Shown here one piece after another: positions 1 to 12,722 of a stretch of DNA of 64,000 bases. Within the stretch, counting starts at the first letter, position 1. The number at the start of each line of letters is the position of its first letter. Origin of the DNA: Trogon surrucura (Eukaryota; Chordata; Aves; Trogoniformes; Trogonidae); the NCBI GenBank assembly GCA_020746105.1, contig CM036620.1, forward strand, positions 744,001 to 808,000, in the 5' to 3' direction. The translations under genes were made by a program, and so were the position numbers. The notes beneath the pieces are model-generated. The model saw only the letters and a list, made by a program, of their open reading frames with translations, did not search any database and was not told where the DNA came from.

Positions 1-71
1 CGGGAAGCCGTGGCTCGAGGCGGCCGGGATCCGAGCAGCTCCGTCACTAAACCTTCTCCCCTCTTCCACAG

Positions 72-250
72 GATACATGGCTCCCGCTGCCCTCTTTGCC
101 AGCTCACGCCAATCCCAAGGGGCGATGCCAAAATTCCTTAAAAGAAGATGCCGAATCAGTCACTCGGGTGTTAACCTGCAACAGGCAGCACCAGCAAACC
201 TCCATCAGCCCCTCTGTGCACGCTGCAATTAAAATATATTGTTATTAACT
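72..250 (+). other. Possible plus-strand terminal exon with a 51-codon open frame
   Basis: A pyrimidine-rich acceptor (TCTCCCCTCTTCCACAG, about 55-71) is followed by an open frame with ATG at 76-78 and TAA at 229-231. The stop overlaps an ATTAAA at 228-233, and a GT/T-rich stretch follows at about 270-300. This is the layout of a last exon. The predicted residues (MAPAALFASSRQSQG...) match nothing I recognise. In human, BTC lies beyond AREG in the opposite direction, so a plus-strand gene end is conceivable but not shown. Confidence 0.25.
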
Positions 251-3200
251 GATGCCTTTACCGCTGTCTTTTTCTTTTTCTTCATTGTGTTTGTTTCTCC
301 TGCCTCTTCTCACAGTGCCTACAACAGAGAAAAGACAGATCCCCACAGCCCTGGGACAGAGAACGCTTGGTCTGGCGGCAGCACCGGCCCGCAGTCACTG
401 AGCAGCTCCCAGGCGACAGCTCGGTCGTTATTTGGGGGCAGCCGGGGGCTCCACAGGGCCCCTTCTTTCCCCTTCAGATCAAAGTTCCCTTCCCGTAAGA
501 CCCCCAGTAAGTCCCAGGGCCTGGCATTAGCACAGAGTGAGCACATGGAGTTTCTCCAAAGGCAAGGACTCTGGGTTTTGGGGTCTCTTCTGTCAAAATG
601 CGGAGCTGGTTGTATGAGAATGGCCAGAATGAGGTTTGTGAACTGGGAGTTTTACTTCCCCGTTGCCAGCTGTACCTAAGGCCAGCTTCCTCAGCGACAC
701 ACTGCGGCTTCCCTCCTGACTCTTCTTTTTTGCAGCTGTTAAAATGAAGTACTTCTCCTATTTTATTTTTTTTTTTTTCATCAGAGATGTGCTGGAAACA
801 TTTTCAGTTATTTTTTTTTTAAGTTCAGTCCAGCAAATATACTTAGCACTGACAATTCCAGGCCCGCACGCTACGCTTGGCAAACTGCTAAGCATTTGAA
901 AGAAACTTACAGGGGGAAAGGTTGAATGACCCGAGTGCAATTGCCCGTGTTACCTGTGCTGTTTAGAGACCAAACACAGCATATCCAATGCCTGACTCAT
1001 TACGTTCCCTTCTCTCCTCCAGTCTCCAGCTGATGGCTCTGTCTCACCGACTGCCAGCAGCGAGGAATTTGGCTTGGCATGCTTCGACTTCTGTCAGGTG
1101 TTCCGCTGACTTCCTCCTGGCTCTCCTGCTTCCTTGAAGAAGGGGCAGCCTGGCATCAGCCTTGGCCCATGGAAAATGCAGCGAGGCGATGACGGCCACC
1201 GGTTTTGTGTGGAGAGGTTCAGGGGAGCTCTTCCCAAACAGGATTGTCGTGGCAAAGCCCGGCTCGGCTGCTTCTCCAAGAAGACAGTCTCCAGAGCTCG
1301 TGTGTTTCAGGGTGGGATCCTGCCACAAGCTGTCGGGGAGGAGGCACTAAGCGTGGCCATGACCTTTCTCCAGGCTTGGAAGGACACCCGGGCTCTGTCC
1401 CCGGGCTGAGCTCCCTAAGGATGTCCCCAGGAGCGGGTGAAAGGAGGAGAAGCTTCAAAGGGGCTGCAAGGCTCAACCCTGTGGGTTGCCCCACTGCGGC
1501 TGGGCCGGTGGGGCAGGTTGCTGGGCCGGCAAGGGCAGGGCTCACCTCTGGGAAGGTGCTGGTTCCCCGTGGATGCAGAGTGCCACCTACTGAGACACGG
1601 CTTCCAGCAGCACCCGGGGTTTTCTGGCAGGACACTCAGGCTGGGGCTGCTGAGCCTCTTGCCCTCTCTGGCTGGTCCATCACATCAGTCCCAGTGCTTC
1701 CCAAATGGCTTGATCTGGACCCATGCTGAAAGCCACACTTTCTATTCCTTGTCTATCTTTTCCTAGCCCTGGAAACCATCAGTGCAGCCCAGGCACAGAG
1801 AACACCCAACAGCAACCATCGCAGGGGGTGCTGGTGCTGACTTTTTCCCCCTCTGCTTTCCCTCTACGTCACTGGAATATGGCATCAGAGCCACGTCTGA
1901 AGGGAGGTTTCTCTCCGTGTGTCTGCCTCTCTTCTCCCAAGCTCACCTCCAGAAAACATCCCAGGGACGAAGAAGACTCTGGCTGTGTTTCTGCGTGGAG
2001 CAGCATATCATCTGGCTGCCGGCAGCCCTGGGGCCACAAGGCCGCCCTGGCAAGCCTGACATCCCCCGAGGCAGCGGTTCAGCATCATCTCCTGCTCTGT
2101 GATGAATCCCACCAAATTTTGCTCACTCGACAGTAATGTGCTCTCTCCTTTCACTTGGCAGCTCTTGGGACCTGCTGTCCTCCTCATCTTGAGGTGACCG
2201 AAAAGGAAGGATGTGCCCACTATGGGAAATTGCACGTTGTCACCTCAGGTTTGTGCTGGGACCCCCCAGGTTGGCAGAGCATGTGAATTAGATTTCCTTC
2301 TGCTCTGACGCCAGGCGCTGGGGCCAGCACACAGCGAGTCGCTTGCCCAGCCGTGCCCATCAGGGGCGTGGGCAGGGACACTGACAGCTGCCTGGCCTTG
2401 GCAGAGCGTGCCCGGGCACTGTGTCTTCCAGAAGAATCCTGAGTGCCAACTGCGATCCTGTTATTCACTCTCTTTACTTTTGATAAAACCCCCGAGAAAT
2501 GCGTGAAGGGAAAGGAAATATCTGAAATACCTGCCCATTAATCTTCTTCGCTGACATCAAATGTTTATTTTGCGAGGGCGGGCACAGCTGACCTGGGTGT
2601 TTGAACATGAGTTATCCTTTCTCATCCATCCAGCTGAGAACAGGTGGAAAAGGGTAATGACTCAAACCGGAGCGGTGTCTGTCTGGGCAGCTCACCAGAC
2701 TTTCACTTGACTTCTGATCTGCAGACGCCAGTATCTTCTGCTATCAGCAGCTCCCTCGTAGGCAGGGAGGCAGCTTTGAAGTGTGTGACTCCGGTTCCTG
2801 CTGATGTAAACCAAGATTGCTGTAATAAAGAGGATGTGGAGGGAAGGGGAAAGGTTCGGAAAGTGCCCTTCTGGAAACGAATACAGATTTGGCTAGTCTC
2901 TGAGACAGGCAGGCGTTCCGATGGCCGTGCAGCCCTGCCGCAAGAGCCCTCAGCAGGTAATTTTTTTTCTAAGATGGTGATGTTCTCTCAGTGCTCCTCT
3001 CGTTTCCCCAAGGCTTAGGCTGAAGCAGTGACTGCATGAGTGCAATCTGTCCAGACAGGGAATAATTTATGCACTTGCACTGCATCAGCTGTTAACCCCG
3101 GGGAAGTCTGGCACCCGTTTTCAATCACTCTGCATGTGCAAAATCTTTCTGAGCATGTCTAAAGAGAAAACCAAAAACGACAAAACCTGCTTGCCCCCAT

Positions 3201-6200
3201 GATGAGAAGATACGGATTTTTCTGTCATTTATATCAGTACAAATGAAAAACAGTCCCCCTGAAAATCTAAAGCCCACATCAACTCCAGCAACCCCGAGCA
3301 TCCCTGCTTAACCTGATGAAATGAGCAGTGATGCTAAGAAGTTGAATACTATCAAATCGCAGTGGTGAGATTTTACACGTGCCTTCCACAGGCTTTCATG
3401 AACAGCAGGCGATGGAGAACAAGGCCTGATAATTTGTCAAAATATTCTGGGCCATGTCATGTTTCCCATTGTTGCCTGCCCACGGGCACTAGATACAGCT
3501 GAGCGGGACATGCCGGGCTCACTTTTGCTTCGGTGATGTGGAACGTGTTGCAAGCCTGTCCAGGACAGCAGCCCTGCGACGTGCTCGGAGGATTTTTGGG
3601 AAGCTGCCTGCTGTTAGCGTGCTGCCTTGGGCTTCCACTGCTCTATTTCCCACACAGTGTGCATGGAGCAGCTCTCGTTTGACCAAACACATCCTCCAGC
3701 ACTCACCCACTCCTTTTTGTGCAATGGCTCAATTTGCAAACGCTCAGGGGCACGTCCTGACCCCAGCAGAGGTTGTAAGGGCCTGAAGCTGGGAGCTAGG
3801 TGAAGTAATACTGGACTGAGGCTAGAACGCGGAGCTCTCGCTCAGCTAACCATCTCCTTCTTTAATATCACCTCCTGCCACACCAGAGAGCACTTAAATT
3901 GCTGCCCGTTCTTCCATTTCCTCAGGCAATTTGCAGAATCTTCCCCCAGGACTCTCTGGTGAGTGTGGGCTCATGGTACTACCCATGTCCTTCATTCACA
4001 TTACCCTCATTCACACGGCACATTATTTTCTATATTCTGCATACCGTGTCATTGCTCGACGGGCAAAATCGTCAGACCATCTCTCTTCTCCAGGATGGCA
4101 GCCCAGCATGCTGCCTGCAGAGGAGAACACGCAGCTCATCATTTTCCAAAGGTGTGTGTAGCTACTGGATCATTCTGCCAGTGCTCCAAAAGTGCTCGTC
4201 CTAAAAAGAGAAGAATGTTTAAACGTGGAGCTGTGCCCAAGGTAGACAAAGCTGCATCAATAGTTTCTGTGGGCCCCCAACTCAATCACAAAATGCACTC
4301 GACTTTAAGAATGTGTGTAATTGTGCAGTGTGGCTGTCCAAAAAATCATGTCTATACTTGGGAAAATACAGGCTTTTTTCTTTTTGTTCTCCCTGCTTAC
4401 TGTAATGAAGTGACTTTCTGTAGGCACAGGTGGTTTTTCATTATCATACGCTGGCTGCAGCCTTCTTTTTACGGAGCACCACGTACTGCAACCACGGCAA
4501 AGGCAACAGCAAGTTTTAACAGCGGAGGAACATTCTTTTACTGTCACAAGGCAAACTTCCTTGAGACAGTCTCAAACAGACGGAGCCGCAACAAACTGGG
4601 GTTACCTTTAAGGATCTCTTAAGAGGATCTTGGCCGTGGAAGTCTGGCTGACTCAAGTTTGTCGGTGCTGATGGAAGCTGCAGTGGGTAGTCTGACTATA
4701 CTGCGTGTGTTATATATCCCTTTCCTCACCTTAGTGGCTTGTGTATGAAGTCACCGTGAAGATGCGTATCACAACTCATTTGAAAGTGCATGGCACGTGA
4801 GTGAATTACATGGTACTGCACGTTTTGAGGGACTGCAGCCTCCCATGAGGACTCGGAACCTGTGACAGAAATCGCCTGATGTTTTCCTTCTGTCTTGCAT
4901 GTTATTCCCGATAGTGTCCAGTACGGAAATAAAGGACATGTGAGGATTGCTTGGAAGTTTCCTCCTGGAAGTCTTAGCTTTTTCCTTTATCATCTTCATT
5001 GCACAACATTGTTTTCAACCTGGTTCCTGAGCTGGCTGGTAAACACAGATGAACAGAGTGTGGACATCCTCCTGGGTGAAAGGCTTTCATCTCAGGAAAA
5101 TGGTGTGACCCATCTGGATCCGCTCCCTGCAGGAACCTGGGGAAATCCCCTTGGCTTACGAAGGATCCAATCCCACCCAAACTGAACGCTTTTGTCTCAG
5201 CATTTTTACAAAGATGTGCAGCCCAGGGTGTGGGAGAGAGGGGCTGCCATTCTGTCGATGTGTGCTCGTTCCTCCTCTCTGGTTTGCTGAGCCCTTGACT
5301 CTGATCTTAGATTAAGAGGGGCAGGATAAGGCAAAGGTCAAATGCAGGCCAGGTAGGGGTAAAGTGAGCAGAAGAGGTGCACAGAGAAGCTCTGGATTCT
5401 CCTCTGAGCTGACATGACTTTTGGCTGGGGCTCACCACCCAAGAAAACCCCCGGGACCCTTTCCTGTCAGCCCAAGTCACGCGTGAGTTTGCTCCGCTGA
5501 GCTCCTCACAAAAGGTGCGAGACTCACAGCACTTGGCCCGATGTGAATGGTTTTCCCTCTGATTCACCCTGCCAGCAGGAAGAGGAGGGCATCTGGTACC
5601 ACCTTCCCACAGCTAAGTTTTCGCCCAGTGCCTTCCCACTGGTGCATCAGCTGGTAAATTTTCTTCACCTATTTGGAGTCACTTGGTATGTGAAGAAACA
5701 ATGAATCACAAAGAGAAGCCTGCAGCAATTGGAAACTCCTTTCCTCTCACCTTTGCCAAAGCCAGATTTTTTCCCTAGAACAAAGCCCAGGCAAGCCTTC
5801 CTACGCACAGCAACGATTACGTAGATCCCTCTGGATTTTGGTGGTTTTTTTCACAGGCCGTGAGCAAGTAGAGAAGCTCAGGAGAACACACTATTTCACA
5901 GGCATGTTTGTTATTCTCCCTTGGAAATCCCATTGTTTGCTGGTCGTGCCTGCTTTTGGCTACCCGTGCTGTGACGTCGGCTGCCTTTAATTGTGCCAGG
6001 GCGCTAGCAAATAAGCACGACATTTGGCAAACAAAAAAAGGTGTCACTGGAACAAGTCAGTCCCAGCAGCCTGGGCATTCGTTTTGGTGTGCTGACTCGG
6101 GGTCAGTGAGAGAGGCTGCTTCCCGGCACACGCGTCCACCTGGCAGCGAAACCTCTGCGGGCAGCGCACCGTGCGCGTGTTCCCTCTTCCCTGCGTCGTC

Positions 6201-8281
6201 CGCGCTGGAGCTGGAGCTTTCCCAGGAGAGAACTGCTGAGACACACCACATGAGTAAGGTCTCGTTTGCATACAAGATTGCACACTCATGCTGCGAAGGA
6301 GGTTTCCTAGGCACAGTCTCATTTCCTTCTCAAGGTAGGTTTGCCTTCCTGTAGCAAAAACCCTGCTCTTGAAGTCCTTGGACAGAAACCAGTTTACACT
6401 GGCATGCCGCAATGCCGTCCCAGCATGTTTGGGTCTGCTCAAGTCTGGCTGCGTGGAAGCACACTCTGCCCCTCTGAAGCAAAACTGAGTGTCCATTTAC
6501 AGTTGCATTCAGGTATCCCCCTCGCGTGAGCCGGGATTCGTGACCCGAGGTTTCATTCCACTCCTGAAATGCTTTTCAACATCACTGACGCGCCAGCGTC
6601 TGCACGGCTCCTCCTCTCCGTGTGGGCTTCACCCAGGAGGTTTCAGCAGGAGCAGAGGTCTGCTTCGAATGAGGAGGGAGGAACCTGGAGATGGCAAACG
6701 CAGGGCTCAGCGCTTCGGTCTCCAGCACCCAAGGTGCTCCTCGAAGCATAGAGCTGAGCTCCGTTCCCTCACCATGGTGAGAGGTAACTCAGCTACAGCA
6801 GGTGAATCGAACTGGTTTCAGATTAGAGCAGGAGCTGGTGCTGGAGAGCAAATGCTGAGAGGAGATCCTGGCAATGATTTTTATCAAAATCAGCTGCCTG
6901 GCAGGGAAAGAGCTCATTGTCTCTGTTCCCTCTCACCTGGGTGATGCTGCTCTGAGTTACAGAAGGGCAGGATGGATTTATCTGGCCCAGAGAGTCCTTT
7001 AATGCACAAGCCTTTGGTAACAAGATTTGTGTCCCTCTGCCCCCACTCGGTGTCTTCTGAAATCTTTATTCAAGGTTTACCTGCTTCACTGATAACGAAT
7101 CATCTCATCCATTCTTAAGTCTGGAAAGTTATTCCGAAGTTATGGCTCCAGTTGCCTGGAACTAACGTGTGTCTGTAAAAAGAGAGAGAAAATTCAATGA
7201 CTGAAAAAAATATAAATGCACAGACTGTACAAAAATTCAGAAATGGCTGTACGGTGTCAGTTCCAGTTTCAAGCATTCTGCCAAATTCTTCATTTCGCAG
7301 GTGTTACGCACTGCACATTAAGCAACACAGTAAGTAAACACATTAAATGCTTTGGAAGAAACGGAAAGGAGGAGAGCTGAAGCTGCCTGGGGCCACTCTG
7401 ACCCACAACAACAAGTGGCCTTGCACTCAACTTCACAATGCCTCCATGAAAGCGGTTTTCGCACAGGCTCCGTCCCACGTAAAGCATCAGTCAAAGTGCA
7501 TCGGTTAAGAGAGGGGAGTCCAAGGCACAGCTTCCTCCGACAGGGCTCTGCACCCCGTGCTAGGAAAGCCACAGCTTGCACATGTGCCATTGCCTCACCA
7601 CCCACGACTGCCAAATCGCTGGCAATCAGAGATCCTGCCATCCCGGCTGTCCGCCGGTGGGCTAGACACGTCAGGGCTGAGGTCATTACCAAAAACCCTG
7701 GGAGGACACAGTGACTCTCACATTCTCAGACCATGAGCTTGAGCAGCTCGTTTTGAAGTTGATGAATTTGCAGGAAGGGCAGCTGTGGGGCGAATAAAAT
7801 CTGTCGTATCGCTTAGCATCGCTTCCAGCCTCCGTCAAAGGCAGGCTGAGGTTCAGGGCAGCCACGGCGGCGAGTGACGGGGCTGACAAAATGCTCCCGG
7901 TGGCCGTATAGCTCTTTGGCAGCTCATGCCAGCCTTTGGTTTGGTAAGAAAGGACGGTGAGAGCCTTCCAGAGATGCCGTGCACTGCAGATCAGGACTGA
8001 CCAAAGCCACACGTCTACCCCTTTGGGGAAGTCTGGCTTTCCAGCTTCCATTTCTATTCCAAAGAGGGGCATTATGCCAAAAATGCCCTGATTGTTTTTC
8101 CCACATTGAGGTTGGCAATGCTCTGAATTCTGCATTAAGAAAATGTTGACAGCCTTAATTTCTGCATTTTTTTTGGATGCACACGAAAACATCAGTTTTT
8201 GTAAGCTCAGAATGTTCTCTGCTGTTTTGAGGATGAGTGCAAAACACTGCGTTTCCACGGGGAATCTCCAAGCTAACTCTT

Positions 8282-8311
8282 CGTGGCAGGAGGTGGCAGG
8301 AGGTGGCAGGA
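8282..8311. repeat. Short tandem repeat, 10-bp unit
   Basis: AGGTGGCAGG is repeated, with a first copy degenerate (CGTGGCAGG) and two perfect copies after it. No function is evident. Confidence 0.8.
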
Positions 8312-9406
8312 GTCCCAGACCCGAGCCCCACGGTCAGACACCAGCCGGGGAGGACGCTCACGATGCTCCACACCAAGAGATGGGGATCGGGAAGCGGGGA
8401 TGTATTCTCCGAGGTGACCACTAGATGGGAACACAACCAGAAATGTCGTGGTGCACTGGACGGCGCAGGAATACCGACTAACCAAGAGATTCTTTTCCCA
8501 TCTGCTTGGTTTGAGCTCATCCGAACAAAACAGCTTGGGTGGGTTGAAAAAAAATTACAAGTTTTGACTAGTGATGAAGTGGCTGAAATGAAATATCCCC
8601 GTGGAAAACAAAGCTAACTAAACTGGGTGAATAAGCTGTGAGAAGAAACAAGGTGTGAGAAGAGCATGGGTGGGCTCAGCAGGCGGATCTCCTGAACGAG
8701 CTACAGATGTTTGGGAAGCCACAAACACACTGATTTTCTGAGGTACCGAGTTCTCCTGTTTCCTCCAAACATCAGTACTGTGTCCTTCTTACAGTCAGAA
8801 GTCTCGCCCAGTCAGGGGACCTTTTTCTGTCCCCTTAGTACAACTCCTCAGTCTGAAAGACTAAATGACAGCAGTTCTGAGAGAGGCAGCTCAGCTGGCT
8901 TCTCTGCCTCATCTCCGCAGCTCGTACAACTGCCTCGGCTTCCTGTTTTAATGAAGGGCATCGACAACCAGCCTGACAAACCAGGACGGGACCACTGAGG
9001 ACCACTGACAAACTTCCACAGATAAGTGGCGGTTCCCAGTTGGGACCGGTGCCCGTTCACTCGTGCATCTCCTGAATTTCCTCTGGGTTGTCCCAGCAAG
9101 AGGCTGATGCCCTCTGATGACGGGGTCAGAAGGATCAGCCCGGCATCCATCAGGGTAGGGCAGAGAGATTTCTCAATATTTTTTGATCAGTTGTTTTAAT
9201 CTCCCAGTTTGCTGGGAAAGCTTTTAATCATACAGGATGGAATTATATAATGGGAGGGTTGGAGTAATTTAGGTTTGGCACCAGCTTTATTAAAATAATG
9301 ATGATCATTTGTGCAAGGACGAACTTCTACATTTACTGATAGAAAACCTTCTATCTGTCCTTCTTTCCAGTCATCTTTTCTTCCTTCCATCCTTTCTTCC
9401 TTCTTT

Positions 9407-9449
9407 CCATCCATCCATCCATCCATCCATCCATCCATCCATCCATCCA
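9407..9449. repeat. (CCAT)n microsatellite
   Basis: About ten perfect copies of the tetramer CCAT, followed by imperfect CCAT/CCAC copies to about 9485 and flanked by TTCC/TTTC-rich sequence from about 9358. The open frames through it are repeat artefacts. Confidence 0.95.
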
Positions 9450-12311
9450 ACCATCCACGACCCACTCACCCATCCACCCATCCTTCCCTTCTTTCTTCAT
9501 CATAAACACAAAGGATGACTGCTACTGACCCAGCCCAAATTTGAAAGGAGTGTGTGATTTGTGAGTCTTTCCAGCCCATTTAACCTCCTCACTCTCCTCC
9601 CTGTGCTTCATACCTGACCTTCTGACAAGCAGCCCTGAGACGAGGTGCCAGAGGCACTGTGCAATCCGAGGCTTGCCTCAGCGGGGACCAGGACCAGCTG
9701 GCTGTCCAAACGTCCTCCGCCTCTGTGATGTAACCCAAGACTATCACGGAGGCTTCCTCCAGATCTCGGCAAACTTGTGACACGACCAGCTGAGGCACTC
9801 CAAGGAAACCTGCTGAGGGTGACACATGACTCACAAAGGGCTGACATTTCCAAAGCTCCTCTAGTGATATTACTGTGAAGTATGCAACAGGCGAGACGGC
9901 ATCTGGGGGGAGAAAGGTGAGCCTCCCAAGGCAAATGCATCGCCCTGTCATCTCTTGTGTGGGATAAAGAGTGTGCTAAAGGAGACTCGGTTTTAGCCCC
10001 CGCAGGAACCATGGACATCGTGGGAATGCTAATTCAGGTTTGGTACCAGCAGGCACACTGCAGATGCTGAAGAAGTTCCTCCCTCAAGAAGCGATAAGGT
10101 GATGGATGGCTGAAGTTGACTATTCCTGCTCCGGTCTCTTTGCAGTTTTGTGGCTAGCTGCTGCGTTTGGAAAGACTTTTCTCCTAATGCCCTCTTAAAA
10201 TTTGAGTATGTTGTGACAAGGGGAAATATCAACACCAGTAACATTTGCACAAAAGCACAAAGAGTTTATGGTAAGCATGACTTCAAAAAAGCACTGTATT
10301 TCCCCGGAGCACCAGGGGAGTAGCTGTTGCCATCGCTTTCTAGGTCAGACACCCCCAGGCTTGGAAGCAAGCATCGGCAGTCCTTCGCCTGAATCCCAAG
10401 AGGTTGGTACAGGTTTCGGATAAAATACTGACTTGCGGTCAAGAATGCCAGAGCGGGGTTACCAGCAGGGCAGGCCTGGGATGGGGTCCCGCCAGAGGAC
10501 AGAGAGTTGCAGCCGCAAAGGTGACTCCAAAGGTGGGTGGTGCAGGTGAGGGAGAGCTGCACCAGAGGGATGGAGGTGGTGCCAGCAGAAACCATGGGAA
10601 GAATGAGGGAGGTTCATGCTCTGAGACAAATTATTTGGGGTGTGTCATCAGGACCTGGCCGCGTGGTTGCTGGACCGGCAATCTACGTCCAGCCGGCACA
10701 AGCTGTTGAGGTGGCAGGCTGGTATGTGGCCCCAAGCTTTTCAGTTGCTCAATCCCATGCAGGAGCGAGAAAAACACAGGGTCTGGAAGGGCTGTGATGG
10801 GCTGGGAGTAAGATGAGCAACAGGATAGGTGGAGAAAGCCCAAGCCAAACCATGACAGTCAGCTAAAACTCAAGACGGACTGAAAAAAACTAAACAAATC
10901 CTGCACGGGCCTGGAAGTGAACTATTCCTCGTCGATTTACCTGACCCAAATAGCAATTTAAGACTTCTGCAAGTGCAGCAATGGGCACGTGGACCCAAAT
11001 GCTGCAGTGGGAAGATGAGCCCTGAGCTACAGCAGCTGCTCAGGTGCAGAGGGGCTGGCAGTGAGCACGGCAGGTTTCAGGGTCTGAAGCCTTTCAGCCA
11101 CTGCAGCTGTAGCAACAGGACCTTATACATGCGGGGTGAGAGGATGGAGTCCCACTTTGTGATGCTCCTGTCAAGTGGAGCAGAGGAGCAGAAAAGAAGC
11201 TGGAGCAAAAGCACTTGTGTGCCTCTGTGCTGAGTCTCTGCGAGGAGACCAGGAAAAGTTTCTGGAGGAAAAAGTGTCTGTCCAGGACCGGCCAGAGCAG
11301 TTCAGGGACAGGCAGGGAAGCCCGAGGGGGAAGCAGAGATGTGTCACCACATATGTATCCTAACTGGGTCACAGCAAGCATGGAAGGAGGCTCCAAGAAT
11401 CGATTTTTGTCCCATCTTCTCACTGGGAAAGGCTGTGGCTGGGTTTGCCATTAGCTGTCACAGGTTACCTGGCAGAACAGGTTCCTGTGTGACAACTGGA
11501 TTAAGGAAGGAGAGAGGAAGTGAAAAGCTGAAGAGCAGCTAAGAAGGAAGGGCCCTGTGACACAGAGTTAACCCAGTAGACCGGGAATGACCACTGACCC
11601 CCTTCTAACTCTGTTCTGAAAAGAGAGACCAAGGACCAGACAGACCAGTGAAAAAATTGCACCGACCAGACCCATCTTAAACATTGAATGACCCGCACTG
11701 TGGGCTGGGTAAGAACTGGTCTGCAGACCTTTGCTGTGCTAAGAAGACATCCCTCTTCCTCGTGCACTTCCTACTGGGGAGAGAAAACTGGCAGATTCTG
11801 GGCAGAGCGGTTTCAGCACAGCCCAGGTCCGCCCAAAACCACACCTTCGCTGTGGTTGGTACTTGTCAGAGGAAAGATAGCAGGGAAAGTAAGTCCAAGT
11901 CAGGAAGCAAGTACCGAGCTGGGAAAGAGGCAGAGCTATCATCTCACGTGACTCATCTTTTCCGAAGGAAGGGGTGTGGGCCACAAAGCCAGGGCAGAGC
12001 CTCTGGGTGAGCCTCTCCCGGCAGGGACCCTCCCCGGGTCCCACCCACAGCCCCTCTGTTGTCCCAGTGGGGGACCAACAGCGTGTTCCCAAAGACCCCG
12101 CTGGTTCCCCTCTGTCTCCCCTTTCATCTGCTTGATCTCGAGAGCATCTAAGACATGAGGGCAGTTTCAGGAAAGAGGGAAAGAGCCAGTTTATTCCTCC
12201 ACCAGGGTCTCATACTGTGCTGCCTCTCTCCCAAAATAACTGCTGGGGCTTTGAACGTTCGGCACTCAGCCAAGCCACGCCGAGTTTCACTTCAGTCAAA
12301 ACACAGAGACG

Positions 12312-12661
12312 TTATGACTTGGTCTAGAACTTTTATTTCAAGCAGTAGAATTGTTTTGAGCATATTCACAAGAATAAATATAAAATTACTCTTCAGAGTA
12401 AGAAGACGAGCTTTTATAAAAATATATCTCTATCCCACAGAACCACTTAGGCGAGGCTCTTGTTAGGAAATATTATTTAATAAAAAAATAAAACACTGAA
12501 AGTAAAATGCTTGACCTATACTGATTGGATCACCAAACAATTGAAATTTTTAAAAGGATATAAATATTGTAAATATTATTAATAAAAATAACATTTAAAT
12601 ACATGGGAAGCCACTGAGTCCAGCCAGATGAACAGAACACTGTCGGAAGCCACCGTTTCTC
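12312..12661 (-). other. EREG: EREG 3' UTR with AU-rich element and poly(A) signal
   Basis: Minus-strand sequence after the stop is very AT-rich and holds several ATTTA pentamers (complements at 12561-12565, 12570-12574, 12596-12600 and near 12363-12367). An AATAAA lies at 12332-12337, followed by a GU-rich stretch around 12300-12315, so cleavage near 12312 is my estimate. ATTAAA at 12476-12481 and AATAAA at 12190-12195 are alternatives. AU-rich 3' UTRs commonly shorten mRNA half-life; that role here is inferred. Confidence 0.55.
12332..12337 (-). terminator. Poly(A) signal AATAAA, probable EREG 3' end
   Basis: The hexamer reads AATAAA on the minus strand 325 bases past the EREG stop. A TCTGTGTTTT-like GU-rich element follows at a suitable distance, which makes it the best of three candidate hexamers. 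Confidence 0.5.
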
Positions 12662-12722
12662 CTACAGGGTGCCAACTTCCTTGTATTCTCCTGTGTTTGT
12701 TCGTCTCTTCTTGCTCTGGTAC
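12662..12722 (-). CDS. EREG: EREG coding exon 5 (cytoplasmic tail and stop)
   Basis: 61 coding nt after the acceptor CTACTTCCAG. The joined codon AG|G gives Arg, then a 19-residue basic tail (YQSKKRR to EVGTL) and TAG. The tail is shorter than the human one, which continues past the matching EYERV region. Confidence 0.93.

Larger units (their letters stand above)
251..12311. other. Region without a recognised gene, downstream of EREG
   Basis: No exon with EGF-ligand features and no RNA gene was recognised on either strand. It contains the 10-bp tandem repeat and the CCAT microsatellite. Several long open frames (for example plus 3963-4622 and minus 7686-8258) start at GTG and show no recognisable domain. 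Confidence 0.6.

Noticed and set aside
7686-8258. 190-codon minus-strand open frame
   Set aside because: It starts at GTG, has no recognisable domain, no splice context and no poly(A) arrangement. It is best explained by chance.
9196-9518. Open frames rich in Gly-Trp-Met-Asp or His-Pro-Ser repeats
   Set aside because: They are translations of the CCAT microsatellite and not genes.
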